Assembly (NCBI GenBank): GCA_905234815.1
Contig: CAJOIX010000016.1
Location: forward strand, 1 to 45,350
Reading direction: 5' to 3'
DNA length: 45,350 nucleotides
From: an uncultured Prevotella sp.
Lineage (GTDB): Bacteria > Bacteroidota > Bacteroidia > Bacteroidales > Bacteroidaceae
The notes below the pieces were generated by a model, which was not told where the DNA came from, did not search any database, and was given only the letters and a program-made list of their open reading frames with translations. The first letter of the stretch is position 1. The number at the start of each line of letters is the position of its first letter. The position numbers were made by a program, and so were the translations under genes. This document shows, one piece after another, positions 1 through 7,602 of the stretch.

Positions 1-168
1 CAGCTCTTGAACGGCGAGCGAATAGGCGAAGGCACTTCGTGGGGTTCCACCCTTGACGCTACCTACGGACAGCTGCGCTTCGACCAACTCACTGGCTGGA
101 GCCGATGGCTGAAACTGAACCAGCAGGAGCCCAACACCACAACCTATGTGGAATACAGAGACTTTTAA
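1..168 (+). CDS. C-terminal fragment of an unrecognised protein
   Basis: An open frame runs from the first base to a TAA at 166-168 and encodes the last 55 residues of a protein whose start lies outside the window. The tail is rich in Trp, Gln and Thr and ends in VEYRDF. I do not recognise a family from this piece. A strong terminator follows 8 bases after the stop, which supports this being the true end of a plus-strand gene. Codon use resembles that of the neighbouring genes. Confidence 0.6.
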   Translation, partial: QLLNGERIGEGTSWGSTLDATYGQLRFDQLTGWSRWLKLNQQEPNTTTYVEYRDF

Positions 169-176
169 CGTAACAC

Positions 177-211
177 CCCCGCTCCCTAACTTTGAGAGCG
201 GGGCATTTTTT
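177..211 (+). terminator. Rho-independent terminator
   Basis: A perfect 8-bp stem, CCCCGCTC (177-184) with GAGCGGGG (196-203), is followed by a T run at 206-211. It closes the gene that ends at 168. Confidence 0.85.
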
Positions 212-325
212 ATTAGTCAAGGGTATTTTGTTCTTTGTCGAAACGATGGCGGCGCAGTGGTTTGAACGTCGGGGAAATGCAATTTTGTAAGTTGCTGATA
301 ATCGGGAAGATAGGAATTGAGTTTC

Positions 326-406
326 AAAAGCTATGCTTTTGGCCACCAAAAGCATAGCTTTTACAAGGCAAAAGCATAGCTTTCGGACGCCGAAAGCATA
401 GCTTTT
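326..406. repeat. Four-unit 22-bp-period palindrome array, copy 1
   Basis: Four 15-bp units of the form AAAAGC-N3-GCTTTT are centred at 333, 355, 377 and 399, exactly 22 bp apart. Unit 1 has centre TAT and units 2-4 have ATA. Each unit is itself a 6-bp inverted repeat around a 3-base centre; the 7-bp spacers differ. The right flank (about 411-428) matches the right flank of copy 3. The array lies between the terminator at 177-211 and the uvrB promoter. The rest of the 169-546 gap is AT-rich and shows no gene. Confidence 0.9.
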
Positions 407-530
407 GATAAACGATAGTTTACACCCCCCTGAAAAGAATCTCTATTTTTGGCAAAATTCGGCAATAATTATTTTCTTCTTTGATGAATTAATCTCCGCC
501 AATAATCCCTGCCTTCTGCAAAGAATTTTG

Positions 531-538
531 TACCTTTG
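531..538 (+). promoter_or_regulatory. Bacteroidota -7 element for uvrB
   Basis: TACCTTTG matches the TAnnTTTG consensus of the Bacteroidota primary sigma factor. No TTTG is seen about 20 bases upstream. The expected start of transcription is within a few bases of the uvrB ATG at 547, so the mRNA may have almost no leader. Confidence 0.55.
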
Positions 539-546
539 CAAGCACA

Positions 547-2589
547 ATGGAATTTAAGATTACTTCACCTTTCTCGCCAACAGGCGACCAGCCTGAAGCC
601 ATCCGTCAGTTGACCGATGGCGTGTTGCGTGGCGATAGGGCACAGGTGTTGCTGGGCGTTACGGGCTCGGGCAAGACCTTTACCATGGCTAATGTGATAG
701 CCAATGTGGGTAAGCCAACACTCATACTGAGTCACAATAAAACGCTTGCTGCACAGCTCTACGAAGAGATGAAAGGATTTTTGTCGGAAAATGCTGTAGA
801 GTATTATGTGTCTTACTATGATTATTATCAGCCCGAGGCTTATCTGCCAGCCACAGATGTCTATATAGAAAAAGACCTGGCCATTAACGAGAACATTGAC
901 CGGCTGCGCCTTTCAGCCGTGTCGGCCTTGCTGTCTGGACGGAAAGATGTGGTGGTAGTGGCCTCTGTTTCCTGCATTTATGGCATGGGCGGCCCGACTT
1001 CAATGGCCAATAGCGTGATTTCCATTAAGAAAGGTCAGCGGTTGGACCGTAATGAATTTCTTCGCCGGTTGGTCGATGCCCTTTATGTGCGCAACGATCT
1101 TGACCTGCAACGTGGCTTTTTTCGCGTGAAGGGCGATACCGTGGATGTGGCAATGGCCTATAGCGACCATCTGCTGCGTGTATCGTGGTGGGACGATGAG
1201 ATAGAATCTATCGAAGAACTCGATAGCGACACGCTGCAACGCCTGGCTAAATTTGAGGAATATCAAATCTATCCTGCCAATCTGTTTGTCACTTCCAAAG
1301 ACCAAACCCAGCACGCAATCCGTGCCATTCAAGATGATTTACAGGACCAAATACAATACTTTAACGAATTAGGCGATACCATTAAGGCTCAACGTATTAA
1401 GGAACGCGTTGAGTATGATATAGAAATGATAAAAGAGCTCGGCCATTGCAGCGGAATAGAGAATTATTCACGCTATTTCGATGGGCGCGAACCAGGGCAA
1501 CGGCCCTACTGTCTGCTCGACTTCTTTCCCGACGATTTTCTGCTCATTATTGACGAGAGCCACGTGAGCATTCCGCAGTTGAATGCGATGTACGGAGGCG
1601 ACCGTGCCCGTAAGCAAAATCTCGTGGAGTATGGTTTCCGGCTGCCTGCCGCCTTCGACAATCGTCCCCTGCGGTTTGAAGAATTCCAGTCGCTGATTCA
1701 TCAGGTGATCTATGTCTCTGCCACGCCTGCCGCCTTCGAACTGCAAGAGGCCGAGGGAGTGGTGGTGGAACAGCTGATTCGCCCCACAGGACTCTTAGAT
1801 CCCGTCATTGAAGTGCGCCCGACGGAAAACCAGATTGACGACTTGATGGAGGAGATTGTTCAGCGAACGGAACGCGATGAGCGCGTGCTGGTTACTACGC
1901 TGACCAAGCGTATGGCCGAGGAGTTGACGGAATATCTGCTCAACAATGGTGTGCGTGCCAATTATATCCACTCCGATGTGGCCACGCTCGACCGTGTGCA
2001 GATAATGAACGATCTCCGCGAGGGGCTCTTCGATGTGCTTGTGGGAGTGAACCTCCTGCGTGAAGGACTCGATTTGCCCGAGGTTTCGCTCGTAGCCATA
2101 CTTGATGCTGACAAAGAAGGATTCCTGCGTTCGCATCGTTCGCTCACCCAGACGGCTGGGCGTGCTGCACGAAATATCAATGGACGCGTCATTATGTATG
2201 CCGACACCATTACGGAAAGTATGCGCCTTACCATCGAAGAGACGGAACGCCGCCGTGCCAAACAGTTGAAATATAACGAAGAACATGGTATCACACCGCA
2301 GCAAATTGTGAAGGCCGTTAAGACTTCTCTCCCTGGCGGCAAAGACGAAACAGAAAAGAAAGAGGGCGCCACGCGCCGAAAATCGTCTGCCGCATCAATC
2401 TATCAGTTGCCTGCTGATAATCAAGTGGTCTTCGCTGCCGATCCCATCATACAGCAAATGTCGCCCGAGCAATTGCAGAAAACCATTGCTCACACCCGCT
2501 CGCTGATGGAACAAGCTGCCAAGGACCTCGATTTCCTCCAAGCTGCCCAGTATCGCGACGAGCTCCTCAAACTCGAAGCCCTCCTGTAA
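547..2589 (+). CDS. uvrB: UvrABC excinuclease subunit B
   Basis: UvrB is the damage-verifying helicase-like subunit of nucleotide excision repair; it is loaded on DNA by UvrA and recruits UvrC. The 680-residue length is normal for the family. Walker A GVTGSGKT is at residues 37-44. The Tyr-rich beta-hairpin that inserts between DNA strands is at about 90-110, and the DESH helicase motif at 336-339. A second helicase domain follows, and the C-terminal UVR coiled-coil motif (about 639-680) would bind UvrC. The ATG lies just after a TAnnTTTG promoter and the gene ends before its own terminator, so it is probably monocistronic. Confidence 0.98.
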   Translation: MEFKITSPFSPTGDQPEAIRQLTDGVLRGDRAQVLLGVTGSGKTFTMANVIANVGKPTLILSHNKTLAAQLYEEMKGFLSENAVEYYVSYYDYYQPEAYLPATDVYIEKDLAINENIDRLRLSAVSALLSGRKDVVVVASVSCIYGMGGPTSMANSVISIKKGQRLDRNEFLRRLVDALYVRNDLDLQRGFFRVKGDTVDVAMAYSDHLLRVSWWDDEIESIEELDSDTLQRLAKFEEYQIYPANLFVTSKDQTQHAIRAIQDDLQDQIQYFNELGDTIKAQRIKERVEYDIEMIKELGHCSGIENYSRYFDGREPGQRPYCLLDFFPDDFLLIIDESHVSIPQLNAMYGGDRARKQNLVEYGFRLPAAFDNRPLRFEEFQSLIHQVIYVSATPAAFELQEAEGVVVEQLIRPTGLLDPVIEVRPTENQIDDLMEEIVQRTERDERVLVTTLTKRMAEELTEYLLNNGVRANYIHSDVATLDRVQIMNDLREGLFDVLVGVNLLREGLDLPEVSLVAILDADKEGFLRSHRSLTQTAGRAARNINGRVIMYADTITESMRLTIEETERRRAKQLKYNEEHGITPQQIVKAVKTSLPGGKDETEKKEGATRRKSSAASIYQLPADNQVVFAADPIIQQMSPEQLQKTIAHTRSLMEQAAKDLDFLQAAQYRDELLKLEALL

Positions 2590-2635
2590 TTCAGTTGCTG
2601 TTAAGGTATTCGCAGGATACTAATCGCAGATATGA

Positions 2636-2675
2636 AAAGTCCGCGGGTGATTTTTCCCCGCGGACTTTATTCTTT
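2636..2675 (+). terminator. Rho-independent terminator after uvrB
   Basis: A 12-bp perfect stem (2636-2647 with 2657-2668, core GTCCGCGGG) surrounds a T-rich loop and is followed by ATTCTTT. Confidence 0.85.
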
Positions 2676-2821
2676 CCGTTAATTTTTTGTATATCTCTAT
2701 GCCTGTTTTGATTATGGCTTAAATGGTGTGAAATCATAAACCACTATTGATTGGATAAAGGAGGTCAGTGCATGGAAAAAGAAAGGTTTTCTCAAAAAAT
2801 ACTAAAAAATGTTTCGCGCGC

Positions 2822-2852
2822 TTGTACATAAAATAAAAAAAGGCTAATTTTG
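2822..2852 (+). promoter_or_regulatory. Promoter for bamD-rpoZ operon
   Basis: TAATTTTG at 2845-2852 is preceded by TTG at 2822-2824 with a 20-base gap, the usual Bacteroidota -7/-33 arrangement. It overlaps an upstream in-frame TTG at 2850 and so favours the ATG at 2871 as the bamD start. Confidence 0.6.
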
Positions 2853-2870
2853 CAAGCCAAATATGAAATT

Positions 2871-3695
2871 ATGAGAAAATCTATTTTGTTTTTCGCTTCT
2901 TGCATCTTGCTGCTGGCTTCTTGTTCGCCAGAATACAATCAAGTGCTGAAAACGCAAGATTACCACTATAAATACGAATATGCCAAGCAGTGCTTTGCTA
3001 CTGGTAAGTATCAGCGTGCAATGCTTCTGCTGTCCGATTTGGTGCATTTTGAAAAAGGAACAGAGAATGGACAGGAATGTCTCTATATGCTTGCAATGAC
3101 CGCCTATAACACAAAGAATTATGACGATGCAGCACAGGCATTTAAGAAATACTATCAGTCTTACCCGAAAGGTGTCTATGCTGAGATGGCTCAGTTCTAT
3201 ATTGGGCAAAGTCTCTACGATGGCACACCCGAGCCGCGACTCGATCAGTCGCAGACAGTGGCCGCCATTGCTGCCTTTCAGGAATTTCTCGATATCTTCC
3301 CCGATACAGAATTGAAGCCTGCAGCACAGCAGCGCCTATTCGATTTGCAGGATAAACTTGTGAAGAAAGAGCTTCATTCTGCCCAGCTTTATTACGACCT
3401 CGGTACATATTTTGGCAATTGTACCAATGGCGGAAATAACTACGAGGCCTGCATTATCACTGCGCAAAATGCGTTAAAGGACTATCCCTACACTTCGCTG
3501 CGTGAAGAATTTGCCGTGCTCATCATGAAGAGTAAGTTCGAATTGGCCCAGCAGAGCGTTGAAGGAAAGAAGCTGGAACGCTTTCAGGATGCTGAAGATG
3601 AATGTTACGGATTCATCAATGAGTATCCCGATTCCAAGCAGCGTGCCACCGCTGAGCGATATATCAAGCGCTGCAAGGAAGTGACCAAAAATTAA
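2871..3695 (+). CDS. bamD: Outer membrane assembly lipoprotein BamD
   Basis: BamD (YfiO) is a lipoprotein of the BAM complex that helps BamA fold beta-barrel proteins into the outer membrane. The chosen ATG gives 274 residues, starting with a lipoprotein signal peptide and a lipobox LLASC whose Cys18 would be lipidated. Tetratricopeptide-type helical repeats follow, for example around the segments with CFATGKYQRAM and AMTAYNTKNYDDAA. The frame is also open back to a TTG at 2850, but that codon lies inside the promoter. rpoZ follows 47 bases downstream, a linkage common in Bacteroidota. Confidence 0.93.
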   Translation: MRKSILFFASCILLLASCSPEYNQVLKTQDYHYKYEYAKQCFATGKYQRAMLLLSDLVHFEKGTENGQECLYMLAMTAYNTKNYDDAAQAFKKYYQSYPKGVYAEMAQFYIGQSLYDGTPEPRLDQSQTVAAIAAFQEFLDIFPDTELKPAAQQRLFDLQDKLVKKELHSAQLYYDLGTYFGNCTNGGNNYEACIITAQNALKDYPYTSLREEFAVLIMKSKFELAQQSVEGKKLERFQDAEDECYGFINEYPDSKQRATAERYIKRCKEVTKN

Positions 3696-3710
3696 AAGAG
3701 AAATTAGCAA

Positions 3711-3734
3711 AATTGTAAAATCGTAAAATCAGAA
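3711..3734 (+). repeat. Short 8-bp periodic AATCGTAA-like repeat
   Basis: Three consecutive octamers, AATTGTAA, AATCGTAA and AATCAGAA, lie just before the rpoZ ATG (3743). They resemble the longer octamer array at 42973-43036, which also ends next to a start codon. Confidence 0.5.
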
Positions 3735-3742
3735 ATATCAAC

Positions 3743-4075
3743 ATGGATTACAAAAAGTCAAAAGCCCCAACCAACACCGTTACTCGCAACATCATGGATC
3801 TCTGCAAGGAAACTGGCAATATCTACGAAAGCGTAGCCATCATGGGTAAACGTGCCAATCAAATTGCCGCTGAGATAAAGCAAGATCTGAACAAGAAGCT
3901 GCAAGAGTTTGCTTCTTATAGCGATACACTTGAAGAAGTGTTTGAAAATCGCGAACAGATTGAGATCTCGCGTTATTACGAGAAACTTCCCAAGCCCACT
4001 CTGATGGCAACGGAAGAATTTATCGAGGGCGAAACTTATTATCGCGATCCTTCTAAGGAACAAGAGGAAGCATAA
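3743..4075 (+). CDS. rpoZ: RNA polymerase omega subunit (Rpb6/RpoZ-like)
   Basis: This 110-residue protein matches the Bacteroidota form of the omega/Rpb6 subunit, which binds the C-terminal part of beta-prime and aids polymerase assembly. The segment VTRNIMDLCKETGNIYESVA followed by IMGKRANQIAAEIKQDL is the family's core helix region, and YYEKLPKPTLMATEEF is the conserved C-terminal part. The ATG is 47 bases after the bamD stop, and the last base of the TAA is the first base of the next gene's ATG, so the genes are translationally linked. Confidence 0.93.
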   Translation: MDYKKSKAPTNTVTRNIMDLCKETGNIYESVAIMGKRANQIAAEIKQDLNKKLQEFASYSDTLEEVFENREQIEISRYYEKLPKPTLMATEEFIEGETYYRDPSKEQEEA

Positions 4076-4542
4076 TGATACAGCGCATCCAAACTCTCTA
4101 CCTGCTTGCAGGCATCATTGCTCTGATTGTTTGTCTTCTCCTGCCTGTAGGACAGTATCAACCTGAAGGAATGGGTGTGGGGGCGACGCTTTTCAATCTG
4201 ATGATTCAGAGCGGAAACCCTGCGCTGCAACCCAGCATTTGGCAACAGTCATTCCCTCTTTTCCTCTGTGTGTTTCTCGCTGTGCTCTTGGCATTAGTAG
4301 CCATCTTCAGCTATAAAACACGCAAGCGACAAGCCAAACTGTGTGTGGGTGCTATTGTATGCTGCCTTCTGTGGTATGTAGGGGTGTATTTTTATGGCTT
4401 TTATTTGTGCCCAATTGAATGGACTTTTCGCCCTGGTATAGGTATCTGTTTACCTCTGTTGTCAGCCTTCTTTTTCTATTTAGCACGAAAGGGTGTACTG
4501 GCCGATGAGCGACTGGTGCGCGAGTCCAATCGATTGAGATAA
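4075..4542 (+). CDS. DUF4293 family membrane protein
   Basis: This 155-residue protein has four hydrophobic segments (roughly residues 7-23, 60-82, 88-110 and 118-138) and a basic C-terminal tail. The N-terminal MIQRIQTLYLL and the overall layout match the Bacteroidota DUF4293 family, whose function is unknown. Its ATG overlaps the rpoZ stop by one base, and the next gene begins 3 bases after its TAA, so it is cotranscribed with both. Confidence 0.85.
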   Translation: MIQRIQTLYLLAGIIALIVCLLLPVGQYQPEGMGVGATLFNLMIQSGNPALQPSIWQQSFPLFLCVFLAVLLALVAIFSYKTRKRQAKLCVGAIVCCLLWYVGVYFYGFYLCPIEWTFRPGIGICLPLLSAFFFYLARKGVLADERLVRESNRLR

Positions 4543-4545
4543 CTT

Positions 4546-6030
4546 TTGAATTACGCAATTATAGCTGCCGGTGAGGGTTCCCGCCTGAAAGCGGAGGGAA
4601 TCAATACGCCAAAGCCTTTAGTACAGGTCAATGGCGAACCACTCATGGCACGCTTGTTGCGTATTTTTTGTGCCAATGAGGCCAAGGTTATTGCTGTTAT
4701 TTGCAATGAAGACAGTCCTGAAGTTGAACAGTTCCTACGCCAACAGCAGCAGTCCTTGCGCGAAGACCATGGCGTTGATTTGCAAATTGTGGTGAAATCG
4801 ACCCCGAGCAGTGCACATAGCCTGTCTTTACTGGCAGATATTCTGGGTTCTGACCCATTTATATTGACCACAGTCGATACGGTTTTTCATGAAGAATGGT
4901 TTTCCATGTATGTGAAAGCCTTTCACTGTATCCTGCTACTGGGTATAGATGCGCTGATGGGAGTTACGGATTATTGCGACGATGAAAAACCTCTTTACGT
5001 TACTTGCGATGTAGCTGAGCGCATCACAGGATTTCATGATGAGAAGCCTTGCGGGAATTATCTGATTTCTGCAGGCATCTATGGTCTTACCGCTCCAGCA
5101 TTGTCTGTTCTTGATGAATGCTTAAAGCGTGGCCAGAGTCGTATGCGCAATTTCCAGCGCGCCCTCATTGATCATCATCTTCATGTAGAAGCGTATCGTC
5201 TGAATCAGGTTTTCGATATCGACCATGCCAGCGATATTGAAAAGGCCAATCAGTTATTTACAACCAAACAACCGGCTTTGCCTCGCGTTGCAGTGTTGAA
5301 ACGCGAACCGATATTCTCTCCTGGCGCTCGGGATAGAGATGCTGCTTTGGCTGAAAAGATAGTCGGCTGCCTTTCGCGCTCATACATTAGTGCCAGCCTC
5401 TATGACTCAACTGACAATCTTTTGAATGACTCCAGTGTTCGTTGCATCGTTTCCATGCAACGCAGCAATACGGCATTGACGCAACTCTCCCGTCTATCTG
5501 AGGCCGGAGTGCCTGTATTGAATACTCCTGGCGGCGTATCCATGTGTGGCCGTCGCGCAGAAATCTACGCTGCGCTAAAAGCGTTTGGTCTTCCCGTGCC
5601 ATCAGAAGATGGAACAGATGGCGTTTGGCTGAAGAATGGTGATACGTGGAGCATCGGTTCGGAGGATGTAGTGTATTGCAAGACAGCCGCCGAAGTGGAG
5701 CAGACGCGTCGGCAATTTCTCAACCGCGGCATACATACCATCGTACAGCAAGCCCATATTGAGGGACAGTTGTTGAAATGTTATGGTGTCGCCGATAATT
5801 TCTTCCACATATCCTCGTCGCTGGGTGTTGACCTTTCCTCACTGTCTGCAAAGTTATTGGACTTTGCTCGGAGCATTGGCGTGCCAATTTTTGGTGCTGA
5901 CTTAATTCTGACTCCGGAAGGAAAAGCCTATATTATTGATTTTAACGATTTTCCGAGTTTCGCTACTTGTCAAATAGAGGCAGCCCAAGCCATCGCTTGC
6001 CAGGTAATAAAAAACATACAGACATCATGA
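4546..6030 (+). CDS. Nucleotidyltransferase fused to ATP-grasp domain (ITPK-like)
   Basis: The 494-residue protein has two parts. Residues 1 to about 235 form a sugar-1-phosphate-type nucleotidyltransferase: IIAAGEGSRL at 5-14, the KPL lysine at 23, and Asp111 in the usual metal-binding place (ILTTVDTVF). Residues about 245-494 look like an ATP-grasp enzyme; VQQAHIEGQLLKCYGV and the metal site IIDFNDFPSF (Asp465, Asn467) resemble inositol tris/tetrakisphosphate kinases more than D-Ala ligases, which usually have Glu-x-Asn. The start is TTG, chosen because the conserved motif begins at residue 3 and the preceding gene ends 3 bases before. It overlaps the next gene by 4 bases (ATGA). The substrate is unknown; activation of a phospho-polyol as an NDP or CDP derivative is an inference. 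Confidence 0.8.
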   Translation: MNYAIIAAGEGSRLKAEGINTPKPLVQVNGEPLMARLLRIFCANEAKVIAVICNEDSPEVEQFLRQQQQSLREDHGVDLQIVVKSTPSSAHSLSLLADILGSDPFILTTVDTVFHEEWFSMYVKAFHCILLLGIDALMGVTDYCDDEKPLYVTCDVAERITGFHDEKPCGNYLISAGIYGLTAPALSVLDECLKRGQSRMRNFQRALIDHHLHVEAYRLNQVFDIDHASDIEKANQLFTTKQPALPRVAVLKREPIFSPGARDRDAALAEKIVGCLSRSYISASLYDSTDNLLNDSSVRCIVSMQRSNTALTQLSRLSEAGVPVLNTPGGVSMCGRRAEIYAALKAFGLPVPSEDGTDGVWLKNGDTWSIGSEDVVYCKTAAEVEQTRRQFLNRGIHTIVQQAHIEGQLLKCYGVADNFFHISSSLGVDLSSLSAKLLDFARSIGVPIFGADLILTPEGKAYIIDFNDFPSFATCQIEAAQAIACQVIKNIQTS

Positions 6031-7544
6031 CGCTCCAACGCTTTCGCCAATTGCTGCACGCTTCTTTCAAAAGCAACGATACTGAAGAATGGCTCGATGT
6101 GCATTTCACCCGGCCCATCGGACTCCTGTTTGCGCTCCTTTGGAATCGTTTAGGTATTCATCCCAATGCAATCACTATTCTTTCTATCTTTCTGGGTGTA
6201 GGCGCAGGTGTGATGTTTTATTTCTCCGATTGGCACCATAATCTCATGGGTGTTATGTTGCTGATGCTGGCAAATTTCTGCGATAGCACGGACGGGCAGA
6301 TGGCTCGTCTTACAGGAAAGAAGACGTTGATAGGCCGAATTCTTGATGGTTTGAGTGGCGATCTGTGGTTTTCTTCTATTTACATCGCGATTGCGCTCAG
6401 ACTTTTTGCACAGCCTATGCCGCTCATCGGTAGCGACTGGGGATTTTGGGCATGGGCGCTCGTCGTAGTGGCAGGTCTCTTGTGTCATGCCCGCCAGAGC
6501 TCTTTGGCAGATTACTATCGACAGATACATCTCTATGTGCTCAAAGGTGAGGCTGGCAGTGAGCTGCATAGCAGCGAAATTGTGGAAAGCCAACACTGGT
6601 GGGAGCGCATATTTTTTAGCCAGTATGCCCGCTATTGCCGCTCGCAGGAGCAGCGTACGCCTCGATTTCAGCAACTCTTCCATTTCATCAAGCATCAACA
6701 TCCGCTTTGGCCGTTGCTTTCACAAGAATTTTTGAGTGGTTCGCGGCCGCTGATGAAATACACAAATTTACTTACATTCAATGCCCGCGCTATTATTCTT
6801 TACGTTTCTGCGCTGTTGGATTGCGTGTGGTTGTATCCGCTGCTGGAGATAACACTCTTCGAGTGTATGTATCTTTATATGTGGCATCAGCACGAAATGC
6901 TATGTGGCCGGCTCACACATATAATCCAATCGGTCAAGGCCATTGCTTTCGACTATGGCGGTACGCTTGATACAGGCGGGCGCCATTGGTTTAAGGTGAT
7001 TGCCGATGCTTATCAACATGCTGGCTTTACAATTGAGCGGAGCACTTTATATGATGCTTATGTCTATGCGGAAAAGCAGCTTGGGGTAGGAGAGACAATC
7101 CTTCCTACCGATAATTTTCGGGTGACACTGGAGAAAAAAGTCGCTTTTCAATTCGCCTATCTCGGTGAAAATTTCCCATCGTTCAAAGATCAATCGCCTT
7201 CTGCAAGGATAGTAGACGAGTGTTATGAGGTGGCTCTGTGCCATACATCGAAGAGCAAGAAACTCTTGGCTGAACTTCATCAGCATTATCCAATAGCGCT
7301 GGTCAGCAATTTCTACGGCAACCTATCCGCTGTTTTGGATGAATTTGGGCTATCTGGATTTTTCAGCGAAGTGGTGGAGTCAGCTCAGGAGAACATTAGA
7401 AAGCCAGACAGTCGCCTTTGGTCCATAGCCATTGACCGACTGGATGTTCGACCTGAACAAGTGCTCATTGTAGGCGACAGCCTGAAAAACGACATCCTGC
7501 CAGCCCGGCATTTAGGCTGTTTCGCCTTGCTGTGGAAGGCATAA
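6027..7544 (+). CDS. CDP-alcohol phosphotransferase fused to HAD-like domain
   Basis: The first ~300 of 505 residues are a multi-pass CDP-alcohol phosphatidyltransferase-type domain. Its signature is visible: Asp86, Asp89-Gly90, Ala93-Arg94, Gly103, Asp107. The last Asp is displaced: the usual D-x3-D position holds Gly111 and Asp112 follows. A HAD domain starts near residue 305: nucleophile Asp309 in DYGGT, Ser427, Lys459 and GDSLKND at 483-489. The second Asp of the usual DxD is Gly311, so phosphatase activity is uncertain. ATG at 6027 overlaps the previous stop by 4 bases; an upstream in-frame start at 5967 would run far into that gene. Together with its neighbour it suggests synthesis of a phosphodiester head group. 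Confidence 0.82.
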   Translation: MTLQRFRQLLHASFKSNDTEEWLDVHFTRPIGLLFALLWNRLGIHPNAITILSIFLGVGAGVMFYFSDWHHNLMGVMLLMLANFCDSTDGQMARLTGKKTLIGRILDGLSGDLWFSSIYIAIALRLFAQPMPLIGSDWGFWAWALVVVAGLLCHARQSSLADYYRQIHLYVLKGEAGSELHSSEIVESQHWWERIFFSQYARYCRSQEQRTPRFQQLFHFIKHQHPLWPLLSQEFLSGSRPLMKYTNLLTFNARAIILYVSALLDCVWLYPLLEITLFECMYLYMWHQHEMLCGRLTHIIQSVKAIAFDYGGTLDTGGRHWFKVIADAYQHAGFTIERSTLYDAYVYAEKQLGVGETILPTDNFRVTLEKKVAFQFAYLGENFPSFKDQSPSARIVDECYEVALCHTSKSKKLLAELHQHYPIALVSNFYGNLSAVLDEFGLSGFFSEVVESAQENIRKPDSRLWSIAIDRLDVRPEQVLIVGDSLKNDILPARHLGCFALLWKA

Positions 7545-7581
7545 AAAAGAGACGTGGCAAGTAACGCTACGTCTCTTTTTT
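7543..7581. terminator. Bidirectional terminator between convergent genes
   Basis: A 13-bp stem, AAAAAAGAGACGT (7543-7555) with its complement at 7569-7581, has A and T runs on its two sides. It therefore serves both the gene ending at 7544 and proS on the minus strand. Confidence 0.85.
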
Positions 7582-7602
7582 GGTTTCTTATTTTAGTTTC
7601 GC

